DNA of 64,000 bases from positions 124,001 through 188,000 of the forward strand of contig JAQTTU010000001.1 of the NCBI GenBank assembly GCA_028710605.1. The letters run 5' to 3'. The stretch comes from Sideroxydans sp. GTDB lineage: Bacteria > Pseudomonadota > Gammaproteobacteria > Burkholderiales > Gallionellaceae. Below the pieces are notes generated by a model. The model was not told where the DNA came from. It was given only the letters and a program-made list of their open reading frames with translations, and ran no database searches. Positions 1-8,613 of this stretch are shown in pieces. Position 1 is the first letter of the stretch; the number at the start of each line of letters is the position of its first letter. A program made the position numbers and the translations under genes.

Positions 1-818
1 GCGAAGAAAATGTTGGGCGATTTGCCGCCCAGTTCCAGCGTGGCGGGAATCAGATTATTCGCGGCGGCCTGCGCGATGACGCGGCCCGTAGTGGTCGATC
101 CGGTGAAGGCGATCTTGGCGATACGTTTGCTGTTGGCCAGCGGCATGCCGGCTTCGCGCCCGAAGCCGTTGACGATATTCAGCACGCCCGGCGGCAATAA
201 ATCGGCGATCAGCTCGGCCAAAATCAGAATGCTGATCGGGGTCGATTCGGCGGGCTTCAACACCACGCAGTTGCCCGCACCGATGGCCGGAGCCAGTTTC
301 CATGCGGCCATCAAAATGGGAAAGTTCCACGGGATGATCTGGCCGACCACGCCCAGCGGCTCGTGGAAGTGATAGGCGACTGTCGTGCCGTCCAGATCGG
401 AAAGCCCGCCTTCCTGCGCGCGCACGCAGCCGGCGAAATAGCGGAAGTGGTCAACGGTGAGCGGGATGTCTGCATTCAGCGTTTCGCGGATAGGCTTGCC
501 GTTATCCACCGTCTCGGCGTAGGCCAGCAATTCCAGATTGGCTTCGATACGGTCGGCGATTTTCAGCAACAGGTTGGAGCGTTCTGTCGGCGACGTTTTG
601 CCCCACGCATCAGCGGCGGCGTGCGCGGCATCCAGCGCCAGCTCAATATCTTCCGCACCGGAACGCGCGGCCTGCGTGTAAGGCTTGCCGCTGATCGGCG
701 TGATGACATCGAAATATTCGCCCTTGACCGGCGCGACCCATTTGCCGCCGATGAAATTGGCGTACTGTTTTTTGAAATTGATTTTGGCACCAGCGGTGCC
801 GGGGGCTGCGTAGATCAT
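1..818 (-). CDS. NAD(P)-dependent aldehyde dehydrogenase, N-terminal part
   Basis: About 272 N-terminal residues of an aldehyde dehydrogenase; the gene runs off the left edge. Visible family blocks are PWNFPILM and VVLKPAES (cofactor-binding fold), FTGSTTTGR, and LELGGKSP carrying the general-base Glu. The catalytic Cys would lie beyond the edge. The family oxidises aldehydes to acids. The ATG at 816-818 follows an AGGAGA Shine-Dalgarno. It faces a divergent AcoR-like sigma54 activator with a sigma54-type promoter between them, so the likely role is oxidation of acetaldehyde or a similar aldehyde under control of that activator (inference). The family is certain, the substrate is not. Confidence 0.93.
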   Translation of the reverse strand, partial: MIYAAPGTAGAKINFKKQYANFIGGKWVAPVKGEYFDVITPISGKPYTQAARSGAEDIELALDAAHAAADAWGKTSPTERSNLLLKIADRIEANLELLAYAETVDNGKPIRETLNADIPLTVDHFRYFAGCVRAQEGGLSDLDGTTVAYHFHEPLGVVGQIIPWNFPILMAAWKLAPAIGAGNCVVLKPAESTPISILILAELIADLLPPGVLNIVNGFGREAGMPLANSKRIAKIAFTGSTTTGRVIAQAAANNLIPATLELGGKSPNIFF

Positions 819-890
819 TATTTTTCTCCTCGATGATATTTATTCACGACCCGATGGATCGCTCCCGTTTCAGTGCTGCGTGTTCTTTCT

Positions 891-906
891 CTCAAGTAAC
901 GTGCCA
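891..906 (-). promoter_or_regulatory. Candidate sigma54 (-24/-12) promoter of the aldehyde dehydrogenase
   Basis: Read on the minus strand the site is TGGCACG, 4 bases, TTGAG. The -24 block is a perfect match, and the GG-to-GA spacing equals the GG-to-GC spacing of the consensus; the -12 element has GA instead of GC. It lies about 75 bases upstream of the dehydrogenase start and beside a gene for a GAFTGA-containing sigma54 activator. Confidence 0.65.
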
Positions 907-983
907 GCCGCGACAGGGTTATCTGAAGCTTGATTCGATGGGGTTTGTTGTTCGATACATCGAAGCGGACACATCCCGCGCAA

Positions 984-1019
984 CGTCCCGTTCCGCGACA
1001 CCTGTCTCAAAACGAGACA
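984..1019. promoter_or_regulatory. Tandem dyad operators, likely AcoR-type activator sites
   Basis: The dyad TGTCTC-5 bp-GAGACA (1003-1019) is preceded at 984-1000 by a degenerate copy with the same 5-bp spacer (cgtccc / gcgaca). Their centres are 19 bp apart. They sit about 80-125 bp upstream of the sigma54-type promoter, which suits an enhancer-binding protein. Binding by the adjacent regulator is inferred. Confidence 0.6.
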
Positions 1020-1080
1020 GTCGGGAGGATTCGTACGGTGCAGCTATTGCACCGGATTGGCATCCTTTTATACTTCTCGC

Positions 1081-1138
1081 GTAGGTGCGAATTTATTCGC
1101 ACGCAACTTGAAATTCGTGCGAATAAATTCGCACCTAC
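1081..1138. repeat. Palindromic intergenic repeat, 'GTAGGTGCGAATT' family
   Basis: Long inverted repeat with arms gtaggtgcgaatttattcgc and its complement around a short spacer. Related copies lie at 23167-23224 and 47111-47168, with a variant at 21802-21858. Confidence 0.85.
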
Positions 1139-1179
1139 AACTGCCTTGTTTGAAGTTTTCGAAATGACCAAGGATGCCC

Positions 1180-3081
1180 ATGACCACATCAGCCCTCACC
1201 TTGCGCCAGGCCCGCTCGCATTTGCTGGAATACGGCGAATGCCCGGCGGACATCATCGACGAGCGTATCGCCCGTTCGTGGCGGCGCAGTCTGGCGGCGG
1301 GGCTGCTGCCCAGCGGGCGGTTGGCCGATGCCGAATACAGCAGCGGCAACAATTTGCGTCAGGCGCTCGCCTGCAACCACGACTTGCTCGCGCATTCGCG
1401 CCCGGTGATGGACTACCTGCACGAGCAGGTGAAAGACAGCCACAGCATGGTGATCCTCGCCGACAAGCGCGCGATGCTGATGCACACCATGGGCGATGTA
1501 GATTTTCTGACTAAGGCAGAGCGCGTGGCGCTGTCGGCGGGCGCGTCGTGGCAGGAACAATATCGCGGCACCAACGCCATCGGCACGGCGCTGGCCGAAG
1601 CGGCCAGCGTCGAGATTCACGGCGCGGAACATTTCCTCGAACGCAACGGATTCCTCACCTGCGCGGCCGCGCCCATCATGGCGGCGGACGGTGCACTGAT
1701 GGGCGTGATCGACATTTCCGGCGACCAGCGCAGCCGCCACCCGCACACGCTGGGGCTGGTCGGCATGGCCGCGCGCATGATAGAAAACCGGCTGGTCATC
1801 GCCAGTTGCCGCCGCCACATCCGCCTGCATTTGCACGCGCATCCCGAAGGCATCGGCTCTGTGGCCGAAGGCATCGTCGCGCTGTCGGAAGACGGCTGGA
1901 TCGTGGGCGCGAACCGCACCGGTTTGTCCATGCTGCACCTCGTCCCCGCCGACCTCGGCGCAACGCCGCTGGCGCGCGTGCTGGATGTGCGGCTGGACGA
2001 TTTGCTGGCGCGCAGCAAGCGACTATCCGGCCAGCCGACCCAAGTGAATTTGCACGACGGCCAGGCGCTGTTCGTGCAAGTGCATGCCGAGCCATCGGCG
2101 CTGACCATCGCGGCAGCGCCCGCCCCGTCCGCGCCAGCCGACGATGCACTGGCCAAACTCGATCTCGGCGACCCGCTGTGGCACAGCGCCACCGACAAGG
2201 CGCGGCGCGTGTCGGGCAAGCCCATCCCGCTGCTGATCCACGGCGAATCGGGGGTCGGCAAAGAACTGTTCGCGCGCGCCGCGCACGACAGCGGCCCGCG
2301 CCGTAACGCGCCCTTCGTCGCCATCAACTGCGCCGCCTTGCCGGAAAATTTGATCGAAGCGGAATTGTTCGGCTACGCCTCCGGCGCGTTCACCGGCGCG
2401 CGGCGCGAAGGCAGCATAGGTCGCTTGCGCGAGGCGCACGGCGGCACACTGTTTCTCGACGAGATAGGCGACATGCCGCTGTCCATGCAAAGCCGCCTGC
2501 TACGCGTGCTGCAAGAACGCCAGGTCACCCCGCTGGGCGGCGGCAAGCCGGTCGATGTCGATTTCGCATTGATCTGCGCCACGCACCGCAAACTGCGCGA
2601 AGAAGCCGACAAAGGCGTGTTCCGCAGCGACCTGTATTACCGCATCAACGGCCTCACCGTAAACCTGCCCGCCCTGCGCGAACGCAACGATTTCCGCGCG
2701 CTCACCGAACGCATCCTGTCCGAGCTCAACCCCGGACGTTACATCACCCTGAGCCCCGACCTGCTGGCACAGTTCAGCCGCCATCCGTGGCCCGGCAACA
2801 TCCGCCAATACTCCAGCATGCTGCGCACCGCCAGCGCCATGCTGGACGCGGATGAAAATTACATCGACTGGCAACACCTGCCCGACGATTTGATCGAAGA
2901 ACTGGGCGCGATGTCGCAACCATCCATGCCGCAAAACCACGCCGCCGCCCCGCAAAACCTGAAAGAACTCTCGCGCGCCGCCATCGCGCAAGTGCTGGAA
3001 ACCAGTCGCGGCAACATCTCCGAAGCCGCGCGCAGACTGGGCATCAGCAGGCAGACGCTGTACCGGAAGTTGAATTCCTGA
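1180..3081 (+). CDS. AcoR-like sigma54-dependent transcriptional activator
   Basis: A 633-residue enhancer-binding protein. The N-terminal sensory part includes a GAF-like region (about 75-210). The AAA+ domain has Walker A GESGVGKE (about 354) and the sigma54-contacting GAFTGA loop (about 402). A C-terminal Fis-type helix-turn-helix (NISEAARRLGISRQTLYRKL) binds DNA. This order is that of AcoR/AcxR-type activators of acetoin or alcohol/aldehyde catabolism. An ATG at 1174 is in frame, but AAGGA at 1170-1174 is correctly spaced only for the ATG at 1180. It is divergent from an aldehyde dehydrogenase, its likely target. The inducer cannot be read from sequence. Confidence 0.9.
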   Translation: MTTSALTLRQARSHLLEYGECPADIIDERIARSWRRSLAAGLLPSGRLADAEYSSGNNLRQALACNHDLLAHSRPVMDYLHEQVKDSHSMVILADKRAMLMHTMGDVDFLTKAERVALSAGASWQEQYRGTNAIGTALAEAASVEIHGAEHFLERNGFLTCAAAPIMAADGALMGVIDISGDQRSRHPHTLGLVGMAARMIENRLVIASCRRHIRLHLHAHPEGIGSVAEGIVALSEDGWIVGANRTGLSMLHLVPADLGATPLARVLDVRLDDLLARSKRLSGQPTQVNLHDGQALFVQVHAEPSALTIAAAPAPSAPADDALAKLDLGDPLWHSATDKARRVSGKPIPLLIHGESGVGKELFARAAHDSGPRRNAPFVAINCAALPENLIEAELFGYASGAFTGARREGSIGRLREAHGGTLFLDEIGDMPLSMQSRLLRVLQERQVTPLGGGKPVDVDFALICATHRKLREEADKGVFRSDLYYRINGLTVNLPALRERNDFRALTERILSELNPGRYITLSPDLLAQFSRHPWPGNIRQYSSMLRTASAMLDADENYIDWQHLPDDLIEELGAMSQPSMPQNHAAAPQNLKELSRAAIAQVLETSRGNISEAARRLGISRQTLYRKLNS

Positions 3082-3138
3082 AGCTGCCCGCAAAGCGCAC
3101 CGCACGGGACACCGTTCCCGGAAATTTTCACCCGACCT

Positions 3139-3212
3139 CGCGAAGATGCCCGCCGATAGGCGTTCTACACGCATCGAATAATGCGGATCGCCTACTGACG
3201 GGCATCTTCGCG
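3139..3212. repeat. Palindromic repeat, 'GCCTATTGGCGGGC' family
   Basis: Arms cgcgaagatgcccg and cgggcatcttcgcg enclose a variable middle. Full or half copies also lie at 7511-7584, 8572-8605, 35826-35896, 37352-37379, 37965-37989, 49602-49667 and 57546-57615. Confidence 0.8.
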
Positions 3213-3259
3213 ATATTGGCATTCGCAAACCGGGGTCGTACCTGCCAGCGGCGAATTGC

Positions 3260-3308
3260 TTTACACAATCGGACGCTCGTCCTATTATAGTAGGACGATT
3301 ATCCTATT
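3260..3308 (+). promoter_or_regulatory. Sigma70 promoter with overlapping dyad operator
   Basis: TTTACA (3260-3265), 17 bp, TATTAT (3283-3288) form a near-consensus promoter. A perfect dyad CGTCCTA-6 bp-TAGGACG (3278-3297) covers the -10, and a further TCCTATT half-site follows at 3302-3308. The operon's last gene encodes a TetR regulator, so repression by it is the simplest reading (inference). Confidence 0.7.
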
Positions 3309-3319
3309 GCGAGAAAACT

Positions 3320-4330
3320 ATGATTACTAAAGTGCTGGTAACCGGCGCGAACGGTTTCGTGGGAAGCCATGTCCTGCAAGCCTTGCAGCAGTTCGGCGAT
3401 GTGCAAGTGATCGCCGCCTGCCGCGATAAAACAAAATTGCCCGCCGATTTTCGGGGAGAAGTGCGCGCAGGCGATTTGCGCGATGCGGAGTACCGCGAGG
3501 CGCTGGTGAAAGAGGTCGATGTGCTGTGCCATGCGGCGGCGTGGAGTTCATTGTGGGGACATGCCGATGAATCGCGCGCGCTGTTCCTGCAACCCGGTTT
3601 GGCCTTGATTCAGGCGGCACGGGAAGCGGGCGTGCGCCGTTTCGTCAACACCAGCACCACCAGCGCCGCCGCGCCCGAGCATTCCGCCGACCCGAACAGC
3701 CGTGGCATTCCGCGCAAACTATGGCCGCATCTGTGCAATGTGATTGAGATTGAAGATGCCTTGCGCGAACAAGCCAATCCGCGCTTTCAGGTGGTCAATT
3801 TGCGTCTGGGGATTTTTGCGGGGCAGCGCTATGCACTCGGCGTGTTGCCCATCCTGATGCCCAGATTGAAAACGCATCTGGTGCCCTGGGTGGGCGGCGG
3901 GCGCACCGGCATGCCCATCATCGACGGGCGCGATATTGGCCGGGCGTTCGCGCTGGCGGCGGTGGCCGACGGGTTGGCCGACTATGAAGGCTTCAATATC
4001 GTCGGCCCGGAAGTGCCCACGGTGCGCCAGGTCATCACTTTTCTGCACGACGAATTCGGCCTGCCGCTGCCGCATTTCGGCGTGCCATTTGCCATCGCCT
4101 ACCCGTTCGCCTGGCTGATGGAAAAACTCGATCCGCTTGTGCCGTGGGAGCCACTGGTAACCCGCAGCATCGTGCACCTGATGGAAGAAGTGAACGCGGA
4201 CAACTCGAAAGCGGCGCGGATGCTGGGTTATCATCCCGCCCATGATTGGCGCTCGGCAATTCGCGCGCAGGTGCAGGAAATGCAAGTGCGGCAGACGCGA
4301 CCAATGAGCATGGTCAAACCCATTGCGTGA
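3320..4330 (+). CDS. NAD-dependent epimerase/dehydratase-like extended SDR
   Basis: A 336-residue extended short-chain dehydrogenase/reductase. The N-terminal Rossmann motif TGANGFVG is intact, and the family-typical DLRD, CHAAAW and NLRLGIFAG blocks follow. The catalytic Tyr-x3-Lys is not visible: where YxxxK is expected the protein reads KLWPHLCNVIEIE. Activity may therefore be altered, or the protein may bind nucleotide without classical dehydrogenase chemistry. First gene of an operon with a PAS/Cys protein, TrmO and TetR. Substrate unknown. Confidence 0.8.
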   Translation: MITKVLVTGANGFVGSHVLQALQQFGDVQVIAACRDKTKLPADFRGEVRAGDLRDAEYREALVKEVDVLCHAAAWSSLWGHADESRALFLQPGLALIQAAREAGVRRFVNTSTTSAAAPEHSADPNSRGIPRKLWPHLCNVIEIEDALREQANPRFQVVNLRLGIFAGQRYALGVLPILMPRLKTHLVPWVGGGRTGMPIIDGRDIGRAFALAAVADGLADYEGFNIVGPEVPTVRQVITFLHDEFGLPLPHFGVPFAIAYPFAWLMEKLDPLVPWEPLVTRSIVHLMEEVNADNSKAARMLGYHPAHDWRSAIRAQVQEMQVRQTRPMSMVKPIA

Positions 4331-4361
4331 AGCGTTAACATTCAATCGACATGGAGGAGAT

Positions 4362-4850
4362 ATGGCGGCGAAGTGCGAAGTATGCGGCAGTGAAATCACG
4401 GCGGAACACCGGCAGCAACACGGCATCACCGACGGCATTTGCGCGGCGTGCGCGCTCCGGGGTGCGCACGACAAAAGCCTGCTTGAATCCATAGGCGCGC
4501 CCGTCCTGCTGATGCAAGGCAATCCGAGACAAGTGATTACCGTCAACAAGCGAGCGCTTGAGTTGTTCGGCAAGAAATTGTTTGAAGTGGAAGACAAGCG
4601 CGGCGGCCAGGTGTTCGACTGCCTCCATTCGTTTTCGGAAGCCGGTTGCGGCAAGGACATCAATTGCGAGCATTGCAAAATCAAGGAGGCGATTGTCGAT
4701 ACTTTCAATACCGGCGCACCGCACAGCGGCGTTTCCTCGCCGCTGCAAATCAAAAAAGCCAGCGGAATATCGACTTATCAACTGCAAGTTTCCACCGAAA
4801 AAGTGGGCGACCTGGCGCTGGTCAGGGTCGAGCGTTATGACCGCGCCTGA
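4362..4850 (+). CDS. PAS-like protein with zinc-ribbon and Cys cluster
   Basis: 162 residues. The N-terminus has two CxxC pairs (Cys5/8 and Cys27/30), a likely zinc ribbon. A PAS-like domain (about 40-160) carries a second Cys group: Cys87, Cys96 (GCG), Cys102 and Cys105 (CEHC). Such clusters could bind metal or sense redox state; this is inference. The ATG at 4362 follows GGAGGAG. The gene overlaps trmO by 14 bases, so the two are probably translationally coupled. I know no assigned function. Confidence 0.7.
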   Translation: MAAKCEVCGSEITAEHRQQHGITDGICAACALRGAHDKSLLESIGAPVLLMQGNPRQVITVNKRALELFGKKLFEVEDKRGGQVFDCLHSFSEAGCGKDINCEHCKIKEAIVDTFNTGAPHSGVSSPLQIKKASGISTYQLQVSTEKVGDLALVRVERYDRA

Positions 4851-5316
4851 CCCGATTGCCATGCACGCCATCGGCAGCATCCACACGCCGTACAAAACCA
4901 AGCAGGACTGCCCGATCCAGCCGCTGTACACGACCGGCGTGGAAGGGCGCGTGGAAGTGTTGGCGCAGTATGCCGAAGGGTTGAAAGACATCGACACTTT
5001 CTCTCATCTCTATCTGCTTTACCTGTTTGACCGCGCCGACGAAATTAGTCTGGTGCGAGCCACTTTTCTGGACGACACCCCGCGCGGCATCTATGCCTCG
5101 CGCCATCCGTGCAGACCGAACGGCATCGGCATGTCCATCGTCAAACTCGTGCGCAGGGAAGGCAATGTGCTGGTGGTCGAAGGCGCGGACATGCTGGACG
5201 AAACGCCGCTGCTGGACATCAAACCCTACATCCCGAAATACGATGCCATCCCGAGTGCCAGCGCGGGCTGGACCGCCGACAAAGCGTGGCGCGAAAAACC
5301 GCAAGGACGCGAATGA
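4837..5316 (+). CDS. trmO: TrmO-family tRNA m6t6A37 methyltransferase
   Basis: 159 residues matching the TrmO (TsaA/YaeB) fold: IGSIHTPYKTKQDCPIQP near the N-terminus, then DIDTFSHLYLLYLFDRAD, and RHPCRPNGIGMSIVKLV. TrmO uses S-adenosylmethionine to N6-methylate t6A37 of certain tRNAs. This is the short form, lacking the C-terminal extension of the E. coli protein. An alternative start is 4861. It sits in an operon with a PAS/Cys protein and a TetR gene, unusual for a housekeeping tRNA enzyme, so a divergent substrate is possible. Confidence 0.8.
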   Translation: MTAPDPIAMHAIGSIHTPYKTKQDCPIQPLYTTGVEGRVEVLAQYAEGLKDIDTFSHLYLLYLFDRADEISLVRATFLDDTPRGIYASRHPCRPNGIGMSIVKLVRREGNVLVVEGADMLDETPLLDIKPYIPKYDAIPSASAGWTADKAWREKPQGRE

Positions 5317-5885
5317 ACGCATTGAGCAAAGGCGAAAAAACCCGCGCCGACATCGTCGAGTGCGCGCGGCAACTGTTCTACGAACACGGCTACGACGGCA
5401 CATCGTTCTCCGCCATCGTCGAAGCCTCCGGCCTGGTGCGCGGCAATATCTACCACTACTTCAAGACCAAGGACGACATCCTGCAAGCGGTGATCGAACT
5501 GCATCTGGCCGACTACCGCGCGCTGCTCGCGCAATGGGAAAAAGCGGACGACGATCCCAAAATGCGCCTGCTGGCTTTTGTCGAAATGATTACCGGCCGC
5601 AAAACCGAACTGGTGAAATACGGCTGCCCCATCGGCACATTGAATAGCGAGCTGGCCAAAGACCGCCGCGACCTGCAACAAGCCTCGCGCGCGCTGTTCG
5701 ATTTGTTTCGAGACTGGCTGGCTGCACGATTTTGCGAACTGGGAAAAAACGAAGAAGCCGACGCGCTCGCGCTGCACTTGCTCGGCAGAGCGCAAGGCAT
5801 CGCGATGATCGCGCATGTTTACCGCGACGCGAAACTGCTGCGGCGCGAGACCGATCAACTGCGCGACTGGATCAGCCAACTGTAA
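5313..5885 (+). CDS. TetR/AcrR family transcriptional regulator
   Basis: 190 residues. The N-terminal helix-turn-helix is canonical (TSFSAIVEASGLVRGNIYHY, about 30-50, followed by FKTKDDIL), with an all-helical ligand domain behind it. Its ATG overlaps the trmO stop (ATGA), so it closes the operon starting at 3320. It is the natural candidate for the dyad at 3278-3297, giving autoregulation (inference). Ligand unknown. Confidence 0.9.
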   Translation: MNALSKGEKTRADIVECARQLFYEHGYDGTSFSAIVEASGLVRGNIYHYFKTKDDILQAVIELHLADYRALLAQWEKADDDPKMRLLAFVEMITGRKTELVKYGCPIGTLNSELAKDRRDLQQASRALFDLFRDWLAARFCELGKNEEADALALHLLGRAQGIAMIAHVYRDAKLLRRETDQLRDWISQL

Positions 5886-5963
5886 TTGCCTAAAGAGGCG
5901 CTGACTTAATCAGCAAGGATTGAGCGCGCATCAATTGACTGGGTAGCTCTTCCTCCTATGCCG

Positions 5964-7046
5964 TCATTGATGGTTTTCTGCCCATCTGATTGCCGTACAC
6001 TCCAGCGACTCCTTTATTGGCGGGTGGCTGATTCCCTTGCTGTGAGCCCAGGCCACGGAGGTTGATGAATTCGGCGGGGAGCTGATGATGAAACTGAGCG
6101 ACTCCCTGGATGTGTTCAATAGCTTTGAAATAAATGGGATGCCGAGCAATAAAGAAAATACAGAAAGCGGGGCGTGCCCGATTGGCGCTGTTGCGCCGAT
6201 TGCTTTGGATATGATTTTTGCCGATTCAAACAGGGAAGGCGAGTTCGGATCGAGTAGCAGGTGGTCATGATTTTCGTTCTTCTCCGACAGCAATAGTGAT
6301 ACTGCGTACTTGGCGACGTATTCTCCGGTGACCCAAGGCACAAGGTGTCGGCGTGCCCCCGGGATAAATAGCATTTGTCCTTTGCTGATTGATCTGATTA
6401 TTCCGGCTATCGCTGAGTGCTCCGGCACTTCTCCGAATCCATTGTCACCGATCACTGCTGCCGGATGAATCCATGTTACCGGTAACGGGTGATTTTTCAT
6501 CGAGTTTGGGTGCAGGCTCAAGTAGCTCTTCATCTTTGAAGTTTCATATACCCCCCATTTCGCTGAAGCCTTCTCCCAATCCACGTCAGCGCCTATCAGC
6601 CCCATCTTCTCCAGATGCCCGGGGATTTGGCTCATGAATCCGCATGCCGTTACGAATGGCCCGGGAATGCCGCGTTCTAATGCCCAGCGATGCAGTTTTA
6701 TGGTGGCTTGCACATTGATATTGTCCGCATCGTGCCATTTTAGATTCCACCCCCAAAGCGCGGCCAAGTGCGCAACGCAGGTGACGGAACTTAAGGAATT
6801 CATCTCATCGGGGCCCCATCCGAAATCCATTTTTGAAAAGTCTGTTTTGATGGCCACGATGTTGTCCGCAGGCGCACAGCATTCCTGTAGTTTCAGCTTA
6901 ATTTCCGGCCATTGCCGATCAGGGTTTCTGAGAGCGAGTACCGTTTTGTGGCCAAGTTTGCACCACTCGATTAGCAAGCGTTGGCCTATTTGTCCCGTCG
7001 CTCCCGTCAGGAGAAGTACCGGGTTAGTTGCAGATGCGCTGGTCAT
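5964..7046 (-). CDS. Extended SDR, NAD-dependent epimerase/reductase-like
   Basis: 360 residues. Rossmann motif LLTGATGQIGQRL near the N-terminus and an intact catalytic pair in YETSK (about 170), followed by PAAVIGDNGFGEVP typical of extended SDRs. Base composition is somewhat AT-richer than its neighbours, suggesting separate acquisition. It is divergent from a MerR regulator, and its promoter carries a classical MerR dyad. The substrate cannot be deduced. Confidence 0.82.
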   Translation of the reverse strand: MTSASATNPVLLLTGATGQIGQRLLIEWCKLGHKTVLALRNPDRQWPEIKLKLQECCAPADNIVAIKTDFSKMDFGWGPDEMNSLSSVTCVAHLAALWGWNLKWHDADNINVQATIKLHRWALERGIPGPFVTACGFMSQIPGHLEKMGLIGADVDWEKASAKWGVYETSKMKSYLSLHPNSMKNHPLPVTWIHPAAVIGDNGFGEVPEHSAIAGIIRSISKGQMLFIPGARRHLVPWVTGEYVAKYAVSLLLSEKNENHDHLLLDPNSPSLFESAKIISKAIGATAPIGHAPLSVFSLLLGIPFISKLLNTSRESLSFIISSPPNSSTSVAWAHSKGISHPPIKESLECTAIRWAENHQ

Positions 7047-7077
7047 GAGAATGCCTTTCTTTGTGAACCGACCTTCA

Positions 7078-7108
7078 TGCTAAAGTCTGGAGCAGACTCC
7101 AGAGTCAA
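7078..7108 (-). promoter_or_regulatory. MerR-type promoter/operator with 19-bp spacer
   Basis: On the minus strand TTGACT (7108-7103), a 19-bp spacer and TTAGCA (7083-7078) form an elongated-spacer promoter. The spacer holds the dyad TCTGGAG-4 bp-CTCCAGA (7086-7103). This is the architecture of promoters activated by MerR-family proteins through DNA distortion. It drives the SDR gene, with the MerR gene divergent. Confidence 0.85.
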
Positions 7109-7117
7109 GGGCTAAAA

Positions 7118-7504
7118 ATGAAAATCGGTGAACTTGCAAAATTGACCGGCGTGAGCGTGGACACGCTGCGCTTCTATGAAGAGAAGGGCTTGGTGAAGGC
7201 GATGGGGCGCACCGAGGCTGGCTACCGCTACTTTTCACCTGCCACGGTTGAGCAGGTAAAGTTCATCAAGACTGCGCAGGGGCTAGGCTTCTCTCTGCAA
7301 GAGATTCTGGAAGTCATTCCCTATCTACAAGCTGGCGAGTTGTGCTCTATTGACGTTCGCGGTCGCATGAAATCAAAATTGCTCGCACTGGACGAGCAGA
7401 TCAAGCAACTGACTTCATTGCGTGAAGAATTGCTGCGAACGATGCAACTCTTGGTCTGTCAGGATAAGGTGGTGGTAACCGCAAAGAGTCCCATCAAGGA
7501 GTAG
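7118..7504 (+). CDS. MerR family transcriptional regulator
   Basis: 128 residues. The winged helix-turn-helix at the N-terminus (MKIGELAKLTGVSVDTLRFY, then YEEKGL and GYRYF) is unmistakable, followed by a dimerisation coiled coil (about 80-115). The C-terminus has only scattered cysteines (Cys86, Cys112) and no obvious CueR/ZntR metal loop, so the effector is open. It should control the divergent SDR gene through the dyad between them. Confidence 0.9.
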   Translation: MKIGELAKLTGVSVDTLRFYEEKGLVKAMGRTEAGYRYFSPATVEQVKFIKTAQGLGFSLQEILEVIPYLQAGELCSIDVRGRMKSKLLALDEQIKQLTSLREELLRTMQLLVCQDKVVVTAKSPIKE

Positions 7505-7510
7505 CCTTTT

Positions 7511-7584
7511 GCCCGCAAGCCAGTAAATACGGGCATCTGCATCCGGTGATGTGCGCGGATCGCCTATTGGCGCGGCTTGCGGGG
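7511..7584. repeat. Palindromic repeat, 'GCCTATTGGCGGGC' family
   Basis: Arms cccgcaagcc and ggcttgcggg with internal cgggcat and cgcctattggcg blocks; same family as 3139-3212. Confidence 0.8.
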
Positions 7585-7628
7585 CAATGCGCCGGGTAAA
7601 TCCGGCGGCGTGAAAAACAAGATTGGAA

Positions 7629-8405
7629 TCAATTCCGCGCGAGCACGTTGATGCGCCTGAACGTTTCAAAACACCTGCCGTCTTCCTGACACGTTTTTTG
7701 AATCATGCGGTCGATCACGAACTGGCGAAATGCAGCTTGGTGTTCGTCCGGCACGAGCTTTAAAAACGGCACGATGCTGGGCTGGTCTATCCACCGGATC
7801 ATGGTTTCTTTATCCGCGAAAAAGCGGTCGGCGTTCTCGCCCCATACCCGCGCTTCTGCGAACGAAATTCCCCGCACCAGCGCTTCATATTCTTCAATCG
7901 TCGGCATATACCACGGCCATTCAAAAGCGGAAAAATAGGGGGCGAATTGCGGCAGCTTGATGGCCTCTTTCACCACGCTGAAAAAATTGGCGCAGTTGCC
8001 GTCACCGGCGAAATTGAATCTCAGCACGCCGCCTTGCTTGAGCGCGCGATGCACGTTCTCCAGCAGGGCGTGATGATTCTTTATCCAGTGCAACGTGGCA
8101 TTGGAAAAAACAACATCGAACTCGTTTTCAAAATGCAGTTCGTTAATGTCGCGGACTTCAAAAGACAAGTTATCGGCCATATACGACAGCGCAGCATCAA
8201 TCATTCCGCGCGAAGCGTCGATGCCGAGCACCGATCCGCGCGGTGCAAGTGCCGCCAGTTGCGCGGTCAGCGCGCCGTCGCCGCAGCCGAGATCGAGAAT
8301 GCGTTCCGCGCCGGAAATATTCAATTCCCGAATCAGCTTCGCGCCCCACTCTTTCTGGTGCGTTGAAGCTGCTTTGTATTTGTTACCATCGAATTCGTGT
8401 GCCAT
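7629..8405 (-). CDS. Class I SAM-dependent methyltransferase, Tam-like
   Basis: 258 residues. SAM-binding motif I is ILDLGCGDGALT (about 36-47), then GSVLGIDAS and FDVVFSNATLHWI. The overall pattern resembles trans-aconitate 2-methyltransferase and related methyltransferases acting on small molecules. Substrate specificity is not assured. The ATG ends at 8405, and a palindromic repeat lies just upstream at 8444-8494. Confidence 0.82.
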   Translation of the reverse strand: MAHEFDGNKYKAASTHQKEWGAKLIRELNISGAERILDLGCGDGALTAQLAALAPRGSVLGIDASRGMIDAALSYMADNLSFEVRDINELHFENEFDVVFSNATLHWIKNHHALLENVHRALKQGGVLRFNFAGDGNCANFFSVVKEAIKLPQFAPYFSAFEWPWYMPTIEEYEALVRGISFAEARVWGENADRFFADKETMIRWIDQPSIVPFLKLVPDEHQAAFRQFVIDRMIQKTCQEDGRCFETFRRINVLARN

Positions 8406-8443
8406 GGTTTTATCCCGGATAGTTCATTAGGCCGAGCGTGCTT

Positions 8444-8494
8444 GTAGGAGCGAGCTTGCTCGCGAAGTGCTTTCGCGAGCAAGCTCGCTCCTAC
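8444..8494. repeat. Palindromic repeat, 'GTAGGAGCGAGCTTGCTCGC' family
   Basis: Almost perfect inverted repeat with a short aagtgctt centre. Near-identical copies lie at 22643-22693 and 46173-46223. A half copy of the 'GCCTATTGGCGGGC' family follows at 8572-8605. Confidence 0.9.
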
Positions 8495-8613
8495 AGTGAA
8501 AAAACGGCTAATGGATAATCCGGGTTTATCGTAAAAATAAATCGCGGGATTGCCGGAAATAATATCCGTCTGTAGATGCCCGTCAATAGGCGTTCTTCAC
8601 GCGCCATGCAAAG

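Noticed and set aside
4323-4361. Extended N-terminus of the PAS/Cys protein
   Set aside because: No ribosome-binding site fits it, whereas GGAGGAG precedes the ATG at 4362.
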